Shown in pieces: positions 17,941 to 26,861 of a stretch of DNA of 64,000 bases. Source of the DNA: Nocardia yamanashiensis NBRC 100130 (lineage in GTDB: Bacteria > Actinomycetota > Actinomycetes > Mycobacteriales > Mycobacteriaceae). A model generated the notes under the pieces. That model had not been told where the DNA came from, made no database searches, and was given only the letters and a program-made list of their open reading frames with translations. The stretch covers positions 124,001 through 188,000 of the forward strand of contig NZ_BDCD01000016.1 in assembly GCF_001613325.1 (NCBI RefSeq), in the 5' to 3' direction. Position 1 is the first letter of the stretch. Each line of letters opens with the position of its first letter. The translations under genes were made by a program, and so were the position numbers.

Positions 17941-18315
17941 TCAGCTCTCGATGACGACTTGTACCCGATCGGTGTAGAAGGCGACATGGTCGGCGATAGG
18001 CGCGACGGCTTCGTAGGGCTCGTGGTAGACCCATACCGCGTCGGTCAGGGGCCCTTCGGGCAGGTCGACGGTGTAGTAGGACGCGTCGCCCTTGTAGGGG
18101 CAGTACGTTTGCGTGGCGCTGGGCATGAGCAGTCTCCGGTCGACATCCTCGAGCGGGATGTATTGAACCGGCGGATAATTCGCCTCTTGGAGGGTCAGCG
18201 CCCGGGTGGTCTCGGCGACCACCTGCCCGCCCGCGCGTGCGACGACACGCTGCCCTGTCTTCTCGATGGTGATGGGGTGGTCGGGTCCGGGGATTCTGCG
18301 TTCGCGACTGGCCAT
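17941..18315 (-). CDS. DUF427-domain protein
   Basis: A 124-aa soluble protein with the DUF427 (NTP_transf_9) pattern: beta strands around HPITIEKTGQRVVARAGG, then ALTLQEANYPPVQYIPLEDV (about 41-60) and TYCPYKGDASYYTVDL (about 71-86) with the family CPYKG signature. The biochemical role of the family is not established. The start is ATG 18315; the upstream extension to 18378 lacks a good ribosome site. It is a stand-alone gene. Confidence 0.9.
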   Translation of the reverse strand: MASRERRIPGPDHPITIEKTGQRVVARAGGQVVAETTRALTLQEANYPPVQYIPLEDVDRRLLMPSATQTYCPYKGDASYYTVDLPEGPLTDAVWVYHEPYEAVAPIADHVAFYTDRVQVVIES

Positions 18316-18497
18316 AAGCGGTCCAACGCTCGCTCGCTGTCGCCTATGCCCACATAGTGTTCGCTCGGAGTTCGGCACGGCGGCCGTTGTCGTAATGCTG
18401 ATGGGGCAGGGAAGATGACCGTGCGGATCTCGAAGCCGAAGTCCGACCTGCCATTCCAGCCGCCTTCAGCGGGGATCAGCGACAAAACGGGGGCCAC

Positions 18498-19088
18498 ATG
18501 ACTTACGTACCAGCGCCGTTCTTTCGACGTCTCGCCGCGAGAATCCTCGACCTGACGTTCTGCCTCCTGCTGACCTTTGTCGTCGCCATCCCGGTCTCCA
18601 TCGTCTTCGTCCCCATCCAGCTGTCCCTCGACGAATCACGCCGGGACATCGCCGTGACGATAGGAGCCTGGCTGTGCTACTTCATCGCCTACGTCGGACT
18701 CGAGGTGTTTCTGCTCGTCCGCCGCGACGGTCAGACTCTCGGCAAGGGTCTCCTGGGCCTGCGAGTGGTGCACTCGGATCCGCGGCGGCCGCGGATCACG
18801 TTGCTTCCCGCTGTCGGCCGCATGCTGATCATCTTCCTGCCGTTCGTGTTCACGTCTTTCGCCGGCCGGTACCCCGAGGCGGGTCTCTTGAACGCGATTT
18901 CGATCATCGGCCTGCTGTCGATCGTCATCAGCTTGATCCTCGCCGCCGTCCCGGCCAGGGGTCGACGAGCTCTTCACGACCTTGCCGCGGGTAGTCGAGT
19001 AGTGCGGGCGGAGGTGCGGAAGATCCGGTTGCGGCAGGATCTTCCGATGGTGCTGCCCGGCAAGGTGGATATGACGAAGCGGTACTGA
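18498..19088 (+). CDS. RDD-family membrane protein
   Basis: A 196-aa protein with an RDD domain. FFRRLAARILDLTFCLLL (about 8-25) carries the Arg and Asp that name the family, a second helix follows at about 55-75, QTLGKGLLGLRVV (about 79-91) is the second signature, and two more hydrophobic segments lie at about 105-155. A basic C-terminal tail follows. RDD proteins are proposed transporters or membrane accessory proteins; no partner is evident here. The start lies directly after GGGGCC. Confidence 0.85.
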   Translation: MTYVPAPFFRRLAARILDLTFCLLLTFVVAIPVSIVFVPIQLSLDESRRDIAVTIGAWLCYFIAYVGLEVFLLVRRDGQTLGKGLLGLRVVHSDPRRPRITLLPAVGRMLIIFLPFVFTSFAGRYPEAGLLNAISIIGLLSIVISLILAAVPARGRRALHDLAAGSRVVRAEVRKIRLRQDLPMVLPGKVDMTKRY

Positions 19089-19097
19089 CGCGGCGCG

Positions 19098-20045
19098 TTA
19101 TGCCAGTTCGGCGACCGGCCGTAGGAGGAGTTCGGTGACGTAGCGGTCGTCGGAATTGGCCCATGCGCCGAAGTCCTTGTCGCGGTAGGCGGTGGCGAGG
19201 GTGAGCCATCCGAGGAAGAAACCGCTTCCGCCGCAGGTGGCGCTGCCGCCGTCGCCGCCGCAGACGATCGTCGGGTTGGTGGTGAACTCGTGTCGGTACG
19301 GGTCCTGGCCGATGTGCAGGCCCCATAGGTTCGGGGTTCGGTGTGGGCCTGCCGGATGGTCGTATGGGTAGCCGTCGGGGAGGGTGTCGTCGCCCCATCG
19401 GAAGAGAGTGGAAGCTGCTGCGCCACAGGCGTATTCCCACTCGTCGGGGCTGCTCGCTCGCAGGCCCAAGGCGGCTGTCTTATGCAAGGCTTGTTCGTAG
19501 GAGACTTGTTCGACTACTCGGGCGCGGCGTGCTTGGCCCTGTTCGTCGAATTCGACCTTCAAGCCTCCGTCGTGGCCGACGCGCACGATCTCGCCGCCGA
19601 TGCGCGGACCGGACTCGGCAACCAGGTCCCGGACCCGCGGGTCGTCGATCGGCACACTCTGGACACACGGTTCCAATGCCTGGACGCCGACCAGCATCGC
19701 GGGCAGCTCGACCGTGCGATCCGGCGAGGTCATCGCATCGACGAACTCGGTGATCGCGGGCAAGTCGTACTCCTCGGCGCTGTCGGCGTAGCTGGCTGCC
19801 TGGTGTGGTGATGGAACGAACCGATCGCCCTCGTATCCGAGTCGCACCCGGGCCGCCGGGAGCAGCGACAACCGCACGCCGGCCCGCTCGAACAGGGCAA
19901 TGCGCTGTTGCCGGCCCGCGTACTCGTGCTGGAAGACACCGACCAAATCCACATCGTTCTCGCGAGCTATCGCACGAGCGATCCGCACTGCCGATTCATC
20001 GGAAAGTTCCCGCCACCGCGCAGAGGTCAGATCAGCATGTGCCAC
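19098..20045 (-). CDS. Unknown protein with FGE-sulfatase-like C-terminal domain
   Basis: A 315-aa soluble protein. The C-terminal third (about 200-310) resembles the SUMF1/formylglycine-generating-enzyme fold: SSPDEWEYACGAAASTLFRWGDD is the characteristic start, and the domain closes with a Cys-Gly-rich loop (CGG...TCGG) instead of the usual RGGSW...CR ending. The N-terminal about 190 residues are not recognised. The active-site Cys pair is therefore uncertain, and it may be a structural or binding relative rather than an FGE. The start is GTG. It is convergent with the RDD gene. Confidence 0.7.
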   Translation of the reverse strand: MAHADLTSARWRELSDESAVRIARAIARENDVDLVGVFQHEYAGRQQRIALFERAGVRLSLLPAARVRLGYEGDRFVPSPHQAASYADSAEEYDLPAITEFVDAMTSPDRTVELPAMLVGVQALEPCVQSVPIDDPRVRDLVAESGPRIGGEIVRVGHDGGLKVEFDEQGQARRARVVEQVSYEQALHKTAALGLRASSPDEWEYACGAAASTLFRWGDDTLPDGYPYDHPAGPHRTPNLWGLHIGQDPYRHEFTTNPTIVCGGDGGSATCGGSGFFLGWLTLATAYRDKDFGAWANSDDRYVTELLLRPVAELA

Positions 20046-20188
20046 CCCGGCATTCTGGCGAGCCGGTCGAACCCTGACAAGTCGGATCCGCGCTACCGGA
20101 GAAACAGTGCACGAAGGTCATCGATTGCGTGGCGGTCCGGTGGGTAGAGCGTGGAAGTAATGTCTCGATCACTGTCAGGAGGACAGCC

Positions 20189-20665
20189 ATGCCGGCCAAG
20201 CCGATTCAGAGCCCACTCACTGACGACCAGCTGCGGGTAACCGGTGACGCGCTGCAGCAGACGGTCGTCGATTTGATCGACCTGTCGCTGATCGCCAAAC
20301 AGGCGCATTGGAACGTCGTCGGATCGCATTTCCGATCGGTGCACCTGGGACTCGACGAAGTCGTCGCCGCGGCACGGGAATTCACCGATGCCGCCGCGGA
20401 GCGGGCGACCGCGATCGGGGTCAGCCCGGACGGGCGCGCCGCGACCGTGGTCAAGGAGTCCAGCGCCGCCGGGGTCGAGGACGGATGGCAGCCCGACACC
20501 CAGGTGATCGCCTCGATGGTGGACAACCTGTGGGCGGTCATCACCCGGTTGCGCGGGCATATCGAGGCCACCGAGACCGCCGATCCGGTCACCCAGGACC
20601 TGCTCATCGCCATCGCCGCACGGCTCGAGCAACTGCATTGGATGTGGCAGGCACAGCAGGCGTAG
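20189..20665 (+). CDS. dps: Dps-family DNA-protection ferritin
   Basis: A 158-aa mini-ferritin that oxidises Fe(II) with peroxide and can shield DNA. The ferroxidase ligands are visible: AKQAHWNVVG (His about 39), FRSVHLGLDEVVAAAREF (His about 51, Asp/Glu about 55-66). The C-terminal helix ends EQLHWMWQAQQA. The start is ATG 20189 after AGGAGG. The upstream in-frame extension to 20129 overlaps the region before the FGE-like gene and is unnecessary. No OxyR-type site was seen. Confidence 0.92.
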   Translation: MPAKPIQSPLTDDQLRVTGDALQQTVVDLIDLSLIAKQAHWNVVGSHFRSVHLGLDEVVAAAREFTDAAAERATAIGVSPDGRAATVVKESSAAGVEDGWQPDTQVIASMVDNLWAVITRLRGHIEATETADPVTQDLLIAIAARLEQLHWMWQAQQA

Positions 20666-20716
20666 CGGACGAGGCTGCTGGCGAATAGCTACCTCGGCAC
20701 CGGGTATCCGCCGGTC

Positions 20717-20854
20717 ATGGAGATTCTCATCATCATCGGCCTCGTCGTGCTGGTAGCGCTCGTGGTCGCGGGCCGCCGCCTCCGTGGTCGTGGCCAGGAC
20801 ACCGACCTGTCCACCGGCAATCCGCCGTCGAGCAAGAACATCGACGACATCTGA
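20717..20854 (+). CDS. Short single-helix membrane protein (45 aa)
   Basis: The reading frame encodes an N-terminal membrane helix MEILIIIGLVVLVALVVAG, followed by a basic RRLRGRG stop-transfer and a polar tail ending KNIDDI. It lies 51 bp after dps on the same strand and may be co-transcribed. A TATCCG hexamer ends 6 nt before the ATG, close to a leaderless -10. I do not recognise a family. Confidence 0.55.
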   Translation: MEILIIIGLVVLVALVVAGRRLRGRGQDTDLSTGNPPSSKNIDDI

Positions 20855-20896
20855 CAGCTCATCGGCCCGGATGCCGCGGACGACCAGGCGGCCCGC

Positions 20897-21463
20897 TCAC
20901 GAACCGTCGTTCACCACGGTGACGACGGTATCCGGCGCTATCGGCCGGGTGATCGACCAGTACGGCCGGAAATGGCATTTGGCCATCTTCCACGAGCCGT
21001 CCTCGATGACGTACTCGTCGTCGTACTCACCGGTCGAAACGGTCTCGGTGCCGTTGACCAGGTTGACCTGCCGGAACCGCAGCGTCCACGCGCCCACCGC
21101 CGTCGTCGCCGAGGTGACGGTGATATCGGGCAGCACGCCATGGTGCATATCGAGAATCACCGGTTTCCCGTCGACCCGTTGCAGCGCAATGGTTTCGAAC
21201 ACTTTCGCGATCCCGTCCGCGTCATCGAACCGGCCCAGCGCACCGAAGTCGATCGAGGCGCCCGCGGCGATGAAGCAGTCGCGAAATCCACGCGGATCCT
21301 TGGCGTCACAGGCCCGCCAATAGCGATGCTTGAGCGCCTTGATGGCCTCGACGGTCTCCATTCGCGCCACGCGCTCCCGCAACTCGTCGAGCTCGGTTCG
21401 ATCTTGATTCACGCCCGTGACGGTATCGGCTCGACCTGTGCGGTGCCGGGTAATGCCGGACAC
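20897..21463 (-). CDS. SnoaL-like/NTF2-fold protein
   Basis: A 188-aa protein. The SnoaL_4 pattern begins at about 30 (RVARMETVEAIKALKHRYWRACDAKDPRGF) with a cone-shaped alpha+beta barrel. Conserved polar residues include His in LDMHHG (about 110) and Tyr/Asp in GEYDDEYV. This fold covers dehydratases, isomerases and binding proteins, and the reaction is unknown. The GTG 21463 start lies 8 nt after the ammonium-transporter stop with GGTGAG nearby; GTG 21412 is the alternative. It probably sits in the same transcript as the transporter. Confidence 0.78.
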   Translation of the reverse strand: MSGITRHRTGRADTVTGVNQDRTELDELRERVARMETVEAIKALKHRYWRACDAKDPRGFRDCFIAAGASIDFGALGRFDDADGIAKVFETIALQRVDGKPVILDMHHGVLPDITVTSATTAVGAWTLRFRQVNLVNGTETVSTGEYDDEYVIEDGSWKMAKCHFRPYWSITRPIAPDTVVTVVNDGS

Positions 21464-21470
21464 CGCATGC

Positions 21471-22835
21471 TCACCACCCGTAATCGTGGCCGCTCGGAAT
21501 GGGCCGCCCGGGCTGCGGCCGTCGCGGCGGAGCAGGCCGGTGCGGTGGTGGCTCGGGGGAGTCGAGATCGTAGGCGGTTTCGGCGTGCTCGGCCTCGTCG
21601 ATGCCGGTGGCCTCGGCTTCCGGGTCGATGCGGAATCCGACGAGTTTGTCGATGAGCCAGGCCAACAGGAGCGTCACCAGGAACGAGTAGGCCAGCACCG
21701 CGGAGGCGGCGATCACCTGGCGCTGCAACTGGGTCCAGCCGCCGCCGGACAGCAGCCCGTCGCCGCCCGCCGGATTCACTCGCGCGTCGGCGAAGACCCC
21801 GGTGAGCAGGGTGCCCACCAGTCCGCCGCCGAGGTGGACGCCGACCACATCGAGTGAATCGTCGTAGCCGAAGCTGAATTTCAGGCCCACGGCCAGCGCG
21901 CAGACCGCACCGGCGGTGAAGCCGATGACCAGCGCGCCGAGCGTGCCGACGAAACCGCACGCCGGGGTGATGGCCACCAATCCGGCGACCGCACCGGAGG
22001 CGGCGCCCAGCGCGGTCGGCTTCCCGTCGCGGAACTGCTCGACGATGATCCAGCCCAGCAATGCCACGCCCGCCGCGATCGTGGTGTTGGTGAAGGCCAG
22101 CGCCGCGAGATCGCCTGCGGTCAAAGCGGATCCGGCATTGAACCCGTACCAGCCGAACCACAGCAGCGCCGCCCCCAGCAGGGTGAACGGAACATTGTGC
22201 GGCCGGGCGATATTGCGCGGCCACCCGTGCCGCCTGCCGACCACCAGCACCAGGGCCAGCGCCGCCGCGCCGGCATTGATGTGCACCGCCGTCCCGCCCG
22301 CGAAATCGAATGCCTTGAGCTGGTTGGTGATCCAGCCGCCCTCGTCGAACGAATTACCGGAGGCGTCGGTGGCGGTATACCCGGTCACGCTGAAAACCCA
22401 GTGCGCCACCGGGAAATACACCAGGCTCGTCCAGCCCACCACGAACAGCACCCACGCCCAGAACTTGGCTCGTCCCGCGATGGCCCCCGATATCAGTGCG
22501 GTCGTGATGACGGCGAACATCAACTGGAACATGACGAATGCCATGGTCGGAACCTGATGTTCGGCGGGACCCGATACCGTGCCCTGCGTTTCGCGCAGCA
22601 GCACATGCTTCGTCGAACCGATCAATCCCTGCCAGGAGTCGGCGCCGAATGCCTCGCTGTACCCGTATATCGCCCAGAGCATCGTCACCACGCCCAGGCA
22701 CACGAAGTTCATCATCAGCATGTTCAGCACGCTCTTGCCGCCGACCATGCCGCCGTAGAAGAAAGCCAATCCCGGCGTCATCAACATGACCAGGGCCGCG
22801 CTCGCCAGCAGCCACGCCGTATCTCCCGAATTCAC
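21471..22835 (-). CDS. amt: Ammonium transporter (Amt family)
   Basis: A 454-aa channel-like transporter for ammonium. It has eleven hydrophobic segments. PGLAFFYGGMV and NMLMMNF are in TM1-2, DFAGGTAVHINAGAAAL is near 180-196 with pore His, GWYGFNAGSAL near 230, and DVVGVHLGGGLVGTLL near 345 with the second pore His. The start is GTG 22835 with GAGGT; an upstream ATG at 22874 has only a weak site. The C-terminal tail is Pro-rich. No glnK/glnD follows; instead a SnoaL-like gene is downstream. It is not part of the usual nitrogen operon. Confidence 0.92.
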   Translation of the reverse strand: MNSGDTAWLLASAALVMLMTPGLAFFYGGMVGGKSVLNMLMMNFVCLGVVTMLWAIYGYSEAFGADSWQGLIGSTKHVLLRETQGTVSGPAEHQVPTMAFVMFQLMFAVITTALISGAIAGRAKFWAWVLFVVGWTSLVYFPVAHWVFSVTGYTATDASGNSFDEGGWITNQLKAFDFAGGTAVHINAGAAALALVLVVGRRHGWPRNIARPHNVPFTLLGAALLWFGWYGFNAGSALTAGDLAALAFTNTTIAAGVALLGWIIVEQFRDGKPTALGAASGAVAGLVAITPACGFVGTLGALVIGFTAGAVCALAVGLKFSFGYDDSLDVVGVHLGGGLVGTLLTGVFADARVNPAGGDGLLSGGGWTQLQRQVIAASAVLAYSFLVTLLLAWLIDKLVGFRIDPEAEATGIDEAEHAETAYDLDSPEPPPHRPAPPRRPQPGRPIPSGHDYGW

Positions 22836-22956
22836 ACCAGCTACCTCAAATCCGACGGGAATTGCGCACAGCATCGGGAACTTCTGTTGCGTCCGATCTG
22901 CCGATTGTGTTTCCGGCCAGTGAATTCGGATCCGAGATAGCTGGTGGCGGCAGCGG

Positions 22957-24156
22957 CTATGCGGGGCGTTCGACCGGATCGACCGCGCCGCGGCGGTCGA
23001 TGGCGCGCAGCACCGGTTCGACCACGCGCGCCGCGACCGGACCGAGCACGGCCATGATCAGGACGTATGTTGTTGCGAGAGCGGAGAATTCGGCGGGGAC
23101 CGCGCCCGCGGTCACGGCCAGGCCGGCAATGACGATGGAGAATTCGCCGCGCGCGACCAACGCGGCACCGGCGCGCGCCCGGCCGTAGCGGGAGGCCCCG
23201 GCGCGGCGGGCAGCCCACCAACCGGTCGCGATCTTGGCGATGGTGGTGACCACGGCGAGTGCGATGGCCCAGCCGAGTAGCGGCGGGATGCTGCGGGGGT
23301 CGGTGCTGAGGCCGAACAGTACGAAGAACAGCGCCGCGAACAGATCGCGCAGTGGTTCCAGGAGTTTGGTGGCGTTGTGTGCGGTGGAGCCGGAGATGGC
23401 GATGCCGAGCAGGAACGCCCCGACCGCGGCCGAGACCTGTAGCGAGGAGGCGATTCCGGCGACGAGCAGCGCCGCGCCGAGGAGTTTGAGCAGGAAGATC
23501 TCGCGGACGTCGCTGTCGACGACCATCGAGACGTATTTGCCGAAGCGTAGCGCGATGACGAGCACGACGGTGACGGCCGCCAGCGCGATGCCGACGGTCT
23601 GTATCCCCGCCAGGAAGCCGGCGCCCGCCAGTACAGCGGTGAGGACCGGCAGGTAGGCCGCCATGACGAGATCCTCGAACACCAGGATGGACAGCACGGT
23701 CGGGGTTTCGCGATTGCCGAGGCGGCCCAGATCGCCGAGCACCTTGGCGACGATTCCGGAGGAGGAGATGTAGGTGACGCCGGCCATTGCGACCGCGCCG
23801 GTGACGCCCCAGCCCAGCCACAGCGCCACCAGCACACCGGGAGTCGCGTTCAGGACCAGGTCGAGTACGCCCGCGGCCCGGGATGCGCGCAGGCCGTGCA
23901 CCAGTTCGCTCGCGGTGTACTCCAGGCCGAGGAGCAACAGCAGAAGCACCACGCCTATTTCGCTGGCCAGGTGAATGAAGTCGTCGACATTCTCACCGAG
24001 GGCGACGAGTCCGCCCTTTCCGAAGACCAGGCCGCCGATGAGATACAAAGGGATGGGCGACATCCCGATGCGCGCGGCCGCTCTGCCCAGCATTCCCAAA
24101 CCGAAGAACACCGCGCCCAGCTGGATCAGCGCGAGTGCGGTTTCGTGTGCCACCAT
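22957..24156 (-). CDS. CPA2-family cation/proton antiporter (KefB/KhtU-like)
   Basis: A 399-aa protein with about 12 membrane segments. Family stretches include GLGMLGRAAARIG, SEIGVVLLLLLLGLEYTASEL, GVTYISSSGIVAKVL (about 128-142), TPTVLSILVFEDLVMAAYLPVL (about 150) with the conserved Asp, and the late RGEFSIVIAGLA. It lacks the C-terminal TrkA-N/RCK domain of full-length Kef proteins and no TrkA-C partner gene is adjacent. The start is ATG 24156 (GTG 24153 possible). It probably exchanges K+ or Na+ for H+. Confidence 0.9.
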   Translation of the reverse strand: MVAHETALALIQLGAVFFGLGMLGRAAARIGMSPIPLYLIGGLVFGKGGLVALGENVDDFIHLASEIGVVLLLLLLGLEYTASELVHGLRASRAAGVLDLVLNATPGVLVALWLGWGVTGAVAMAGVTYISSSGIVAKVLGDLGRLGNRETPTVLSILVFEDLVMAAYLPVLTAVLAGAGFLAGIQTVGIALAAVTVVLVIALRFGKYVSMVVDSDVREIFLLKLLGAALLVAGIASSLQVSAAVGAFLLGIAISGSTAHNATKLLEPLRDLFAALFFVLFGLSTDPRSIPPLLGWAIALAVVTTIAKIATGWWAARRAGASRYGRARAGAALVARGEFSIVIAGLAVTAGAVPAEFSALATTYVLIMAVLGPVAARVVEPVLRAIDRRGAVDPVERPA

Positions 24157-24886
24157 TTACTTTTCAGCCATCCGTCACGATTTCGCGGGGGCGTTCGGGC
24201 CCACCGCTGTACCGGCCATCGACACGTGGATCGGCGAGGCTCTCTCGGAGAGTCGCCGCTGCGGGGTGCCGGAGGGTTCGGGTGCATCCGATGCCGAGGT
24301 GCTGGCGCGGCGCCGGCGGGCGCGCGGTGCGGACGGGGGCCGTCGGCGCGGCAGTAGCGGCAGGCGGGGCGTGAGCAACGAGGTCGTGATGACGGAAGTC
24401 GCTGTGCGCAGCCGTAATTGGCGATTCCACGGTCGAATGTCGTTCGACGCGAACTCGTTCGGTGTGGTCCGGCCCGGCTGGAAGGGGTCGATCAGGAGTG
24501 CGAGGATCGCGGAAAGAGGTATGGCATTGTCGAGTACGCAAGATGCGTGAACGCCACGGGCAGCCCCTCTCTGTTCGGTTGGCCTCGGATCAGGCGCATG
24601 CAGTTGGAGCGCCGGTCAAGTAGCGGAAGCGCCCGCTTGGTAATGATTCCGTAAAGTCGCGATCCACGCAAATCGGATGACCTGCGGTTCTGCCCGGCTG
24701 GGTGGCGAAAAGTGTTGTCGCACAGATTGATACGCAAAGAGAATAGATGTTTCGCATACCAGGTGAAATAGGCCACCCGGTCTCATTTGCTGAACAATTG
24801 CTTCCCTGCTCTTCCGGGCGTGATGCCACGCCGGTAGACAGGTCGGGGCGAGCCGCCCGTTCAGGTTTGCCGGGGAGGTGTCCGAT
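24157..24886. other. 730-bp gap without a supported gene
   Basis: Between the antiporter and the membrane protein at 24887 I see no frame with a convincing start, ribosome site and family pattern. From about 24400 the base composition is visibly less GC-rich than the flanks. Frames 24418-24654 (+) and 24492-24776 (-) have balanced amino-acid use but overlap each other and match nothing I know. It may hold promoters or decayed sequence. Confidence 0.4.
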
Positions 24887-26419
24887 ATGCGAGGTCTATT
24901 CGTGCCGTGCGTCGTGTTCGGCGCCGCGCTGGCGGCCGGACTGGCGCTGGTGAGCCCGATCGCGCTGGTGTGGGCGGACGGCACCTCGGTGCTGCAGGCC
25001 GAACTGCTAGTGCAGAACATGCCGGAGGCGTCCGCGGCGGGCGCGATGACGGCGGTGATGGTGGCCGTGGTGATCGGGGCGCTGGGGATTCCGGTGCTGA
25101 GCTGGTTGGCCGTGGTGTGCGGGCTGGCGGGAGTGATGGTCGATCACTTGGCCGCCGGGGCGCTGACGCCCGCCCCCGCATTGACGACGCTGGACTACGC
25201 CGACGGGCTCTGGGGCGGTGTGATCCTCGGCGGGCTCGCGGCGGTGCCGGCGCGGCCCGGAGTGCGCATCGCGTTCGTGCTGGGCGCGGTGGCGAGCATC
25301 GTGGGCGGCACCCTGACCGAGACTCCGCTCAGCTATCGCGCGCCCCGCCCGACCGCATCGCAATCGTGGCCGTTCCTGGATTCGCCGCCACTGTGGCTGG
25401 TCGGCCCGCTCCTGATGCTGGCCGTGTGGTGCGCCTGGCGCAATCGCCGCACTCCGCTGCCTCCGGTGCGCCGGGTGATGTTCGGCGCGCCCACCGAAGT
25501 GCCACTGCGCCCGGTGATTTCGGCGCTGCTCGTGGTCGTCGCCACCCTGTGGAGTTCGTCCTGGCTGGCCGACGGCCGCGTCGATGTGGCGGCGGTGGTG
25601 CTGGCTGTGGCGGTCGTCGTGCTCGCCGCGGTGGTGGCCGGCTGGCTGCTGCCCGGGCCGGACGGCGAATTGGTCACCGGCGCCGTGGCATTGACGACGG
25701 TGGCGAGCGCGGTGATCTTCGTGCCGATGCCGTGGTGGTCGATCTGGGGTCTGATCCTCGCCGTCGTCGCCGGGTTCGTAGTCGGAAAACGCCGCACGGC
25801 AACACTTCTTGCACCGGTCTGCGTAGCCGTGATCGCGGCGGCGGTCGCCGGCGTCGAAGCGCTGGGGCACGGCGGCGATGGTGTTCGGATCGCGGCCGCT
25901 CTGGCCCTCGCATTCACCGCCGGCTGCCTTTTCGCCGTCGCCGGATCCCTCGACGGCCGGAATCTGGTGGTGGCCACCGCTCTTCTGTTCGTGCCCAGCG
26001 TCGTGATCGCGATGCGCGGCCGCGACTTCGGGCGTGCGGTGTACTCACCCAAGTGGCTACAACTTTCGGGCGACGTCCACGCTTGCGCACCCTGCCTGGC
26101 CGCGGCCGCCATCGCGGCGGGTTGCGCAGCGGGCGTTTATCTCCAGCGAAAATGCCGTCCGGACCACCGAACCGGCTCGATCGAGACGCCGGTCGCAACA
26201 GCGCGTTCCGGCTTGGACGCAACCTCACCGTCGGCCTCACCCAGGTCAGCGCCGCCTAGCCCCGGCGAGCAACGAGCCGAGGATGGGAGAGCAACGCCCG
26301 CCAAGCCCCCTCCCACGGGAACCGCTCCCGATACCCGCTCCCGCTCCTCGGCTCGTGCGGCGGATCCTCCATCAGCACAGTCACACCCCATTCCGAAAGG
26401 TGCTGCGCCGCCTTGCTGA
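24887..26419 (+). CDS. Polytopic membrane protein of unknown function
   Basis: A 510-aa protein with about 12 hydrophobic segments in the first about 425 residues, a CxxC-like HACAPC (about 404) inside the last loop, and a long Ser/Pro/Arg-rich cytoplasmic tail (about 430-510). I do not recognise the family; such proteins are common as lineage-specific genes in Nocardia. The start is ATG 24887, 8 nt after GGGGAGG. The tail overlaps the convergent flavoprotein gene by 164 nt, which is unusual and may reflect a frameshift: the other frame stops at 26259, next to the flavoprotein stop. Confidence 0.65.
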   Translation: MRGLFVPCVVFGAALAAGLALVSPIALVWADGTSVLQAELLVQNMPEASAAGAMTAVMVAVVIGALGIPVLSWLAVVCGLAGVMVDHLAAGALTPAPALTTLDYADGLWGGVILGGLAAVPARPGVRIAFVLGAVASIVGGTLTETPLSYRAPRPTASQSWPFLDSPPLWLVGPLLMLAVWCAWRNRRTPLPPVRRVMFGAPTEVPLRPVISALLVVVATLWSSSWLADGRVDVAAVVLAVAVVVLAAVVAGWLLPGPDGELVTGAVALTTVASAVIFVPMPWWSIWGLILAVVAGFVVGKRRTATLLAPVCVAVIAAAVAGVEALGHGGDGVRIAAALALAFTAGCLFAVAGSLDGRNLVVATALLFVPSVVIAMRGRDFGRAVYSPKWLQLSGDVHACAPCLAAAAIAAGCAAGVYLQRKCRPDHRTGSIETPVATARSGLDATSPSASPRSAPPSPGEQRAEDGRATPAKPPPTGTAPDTRSRSSARAADPPSAQSHPIPKGAAPPC

Positions 26420-26813
26420 TAGGCGGAAAGCTGAATAGCGCCCGATTGACCGACGGTACCGCCACCACAGGCAAGCCCCCGCCAACGGCCTCGACGAGCA
26501 ACCCGAGCGGCAGCGTATCGGAAATCCCCACCGCCCACTTCGCCAGCGAGTTCGACGTGATCGGAGCGACGATCATCCCGTCCGCGGGCGGCAACACATC
26601 CGGCGAACCGTGCTCCTTATACGAGCTGCGAACGGGATATCCCGTCATCGCTTCCAACTCCCCGACATCGATGAACCGAATGCCGTTCGGCGAAGCCACC
26701 ACACAGACATCCCACCCGCCGGCCTGTGCCAACTCCACGAGAATCCCGACATCCCCGGCCGGAGGCGCCCCCATCACGATGGCATACAGAACCGGTTGCC
26801 CTCGATCGTTCAT
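26256..26813 (-). CDS. Flavoprotein of the PPC-decarboxylase/EpiD fold
   Basis: A 185-aa Rossmann-like flavin-binding protein. It has an early phosphate-binding GAPPAGDVGILVELAQ (about 15-30), VVASPNG (about 38), PADGMIVAPITSNSLAKWAVG (about 76-95) with the Asn-Ser typical of the family, and PVVAVPSVNRAL. Members include phosphopantothenoylcysteine decarboxylase and lantibiotic cysteine decarboxylase EpiD, but the catalytic His near the N-terminus is not obvious, so the reaction is open. It lies 48 bp after the XRE-TPR gene on the same strand and is probably its target or partner. Confidence 0.8.
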   Translation of the reverse strand: MNDRGQPVLYAIVMGAPPAGDVGILVELAQAGGWDVCVVASPNGIRFIDVGELEAMTGYPVRSSYKEHGSPDVLPPADGMIVAPITSNSLAKWAVGISDTLPLGLLVEAVGGGLPVVAVPSVNRALFSFPPISKAAQHLSEWGVTVLMEDPPHEPRSGSGYRERFPWEGAWRALLSHPRLVARRG

Positions 26814-26861
26814 ACCGTCGATCGTGTCAGGTTCGCGTCCGCAATGGTGTGTTCGACTGCG

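Noticed and set aside
24418..24776. Two overlapping opposite frames (78 and 94 aa) in the odd gap
   Set aside because: They lack ribosome sites and family matches, and cannot both be genes; kept only as part of the gap description.
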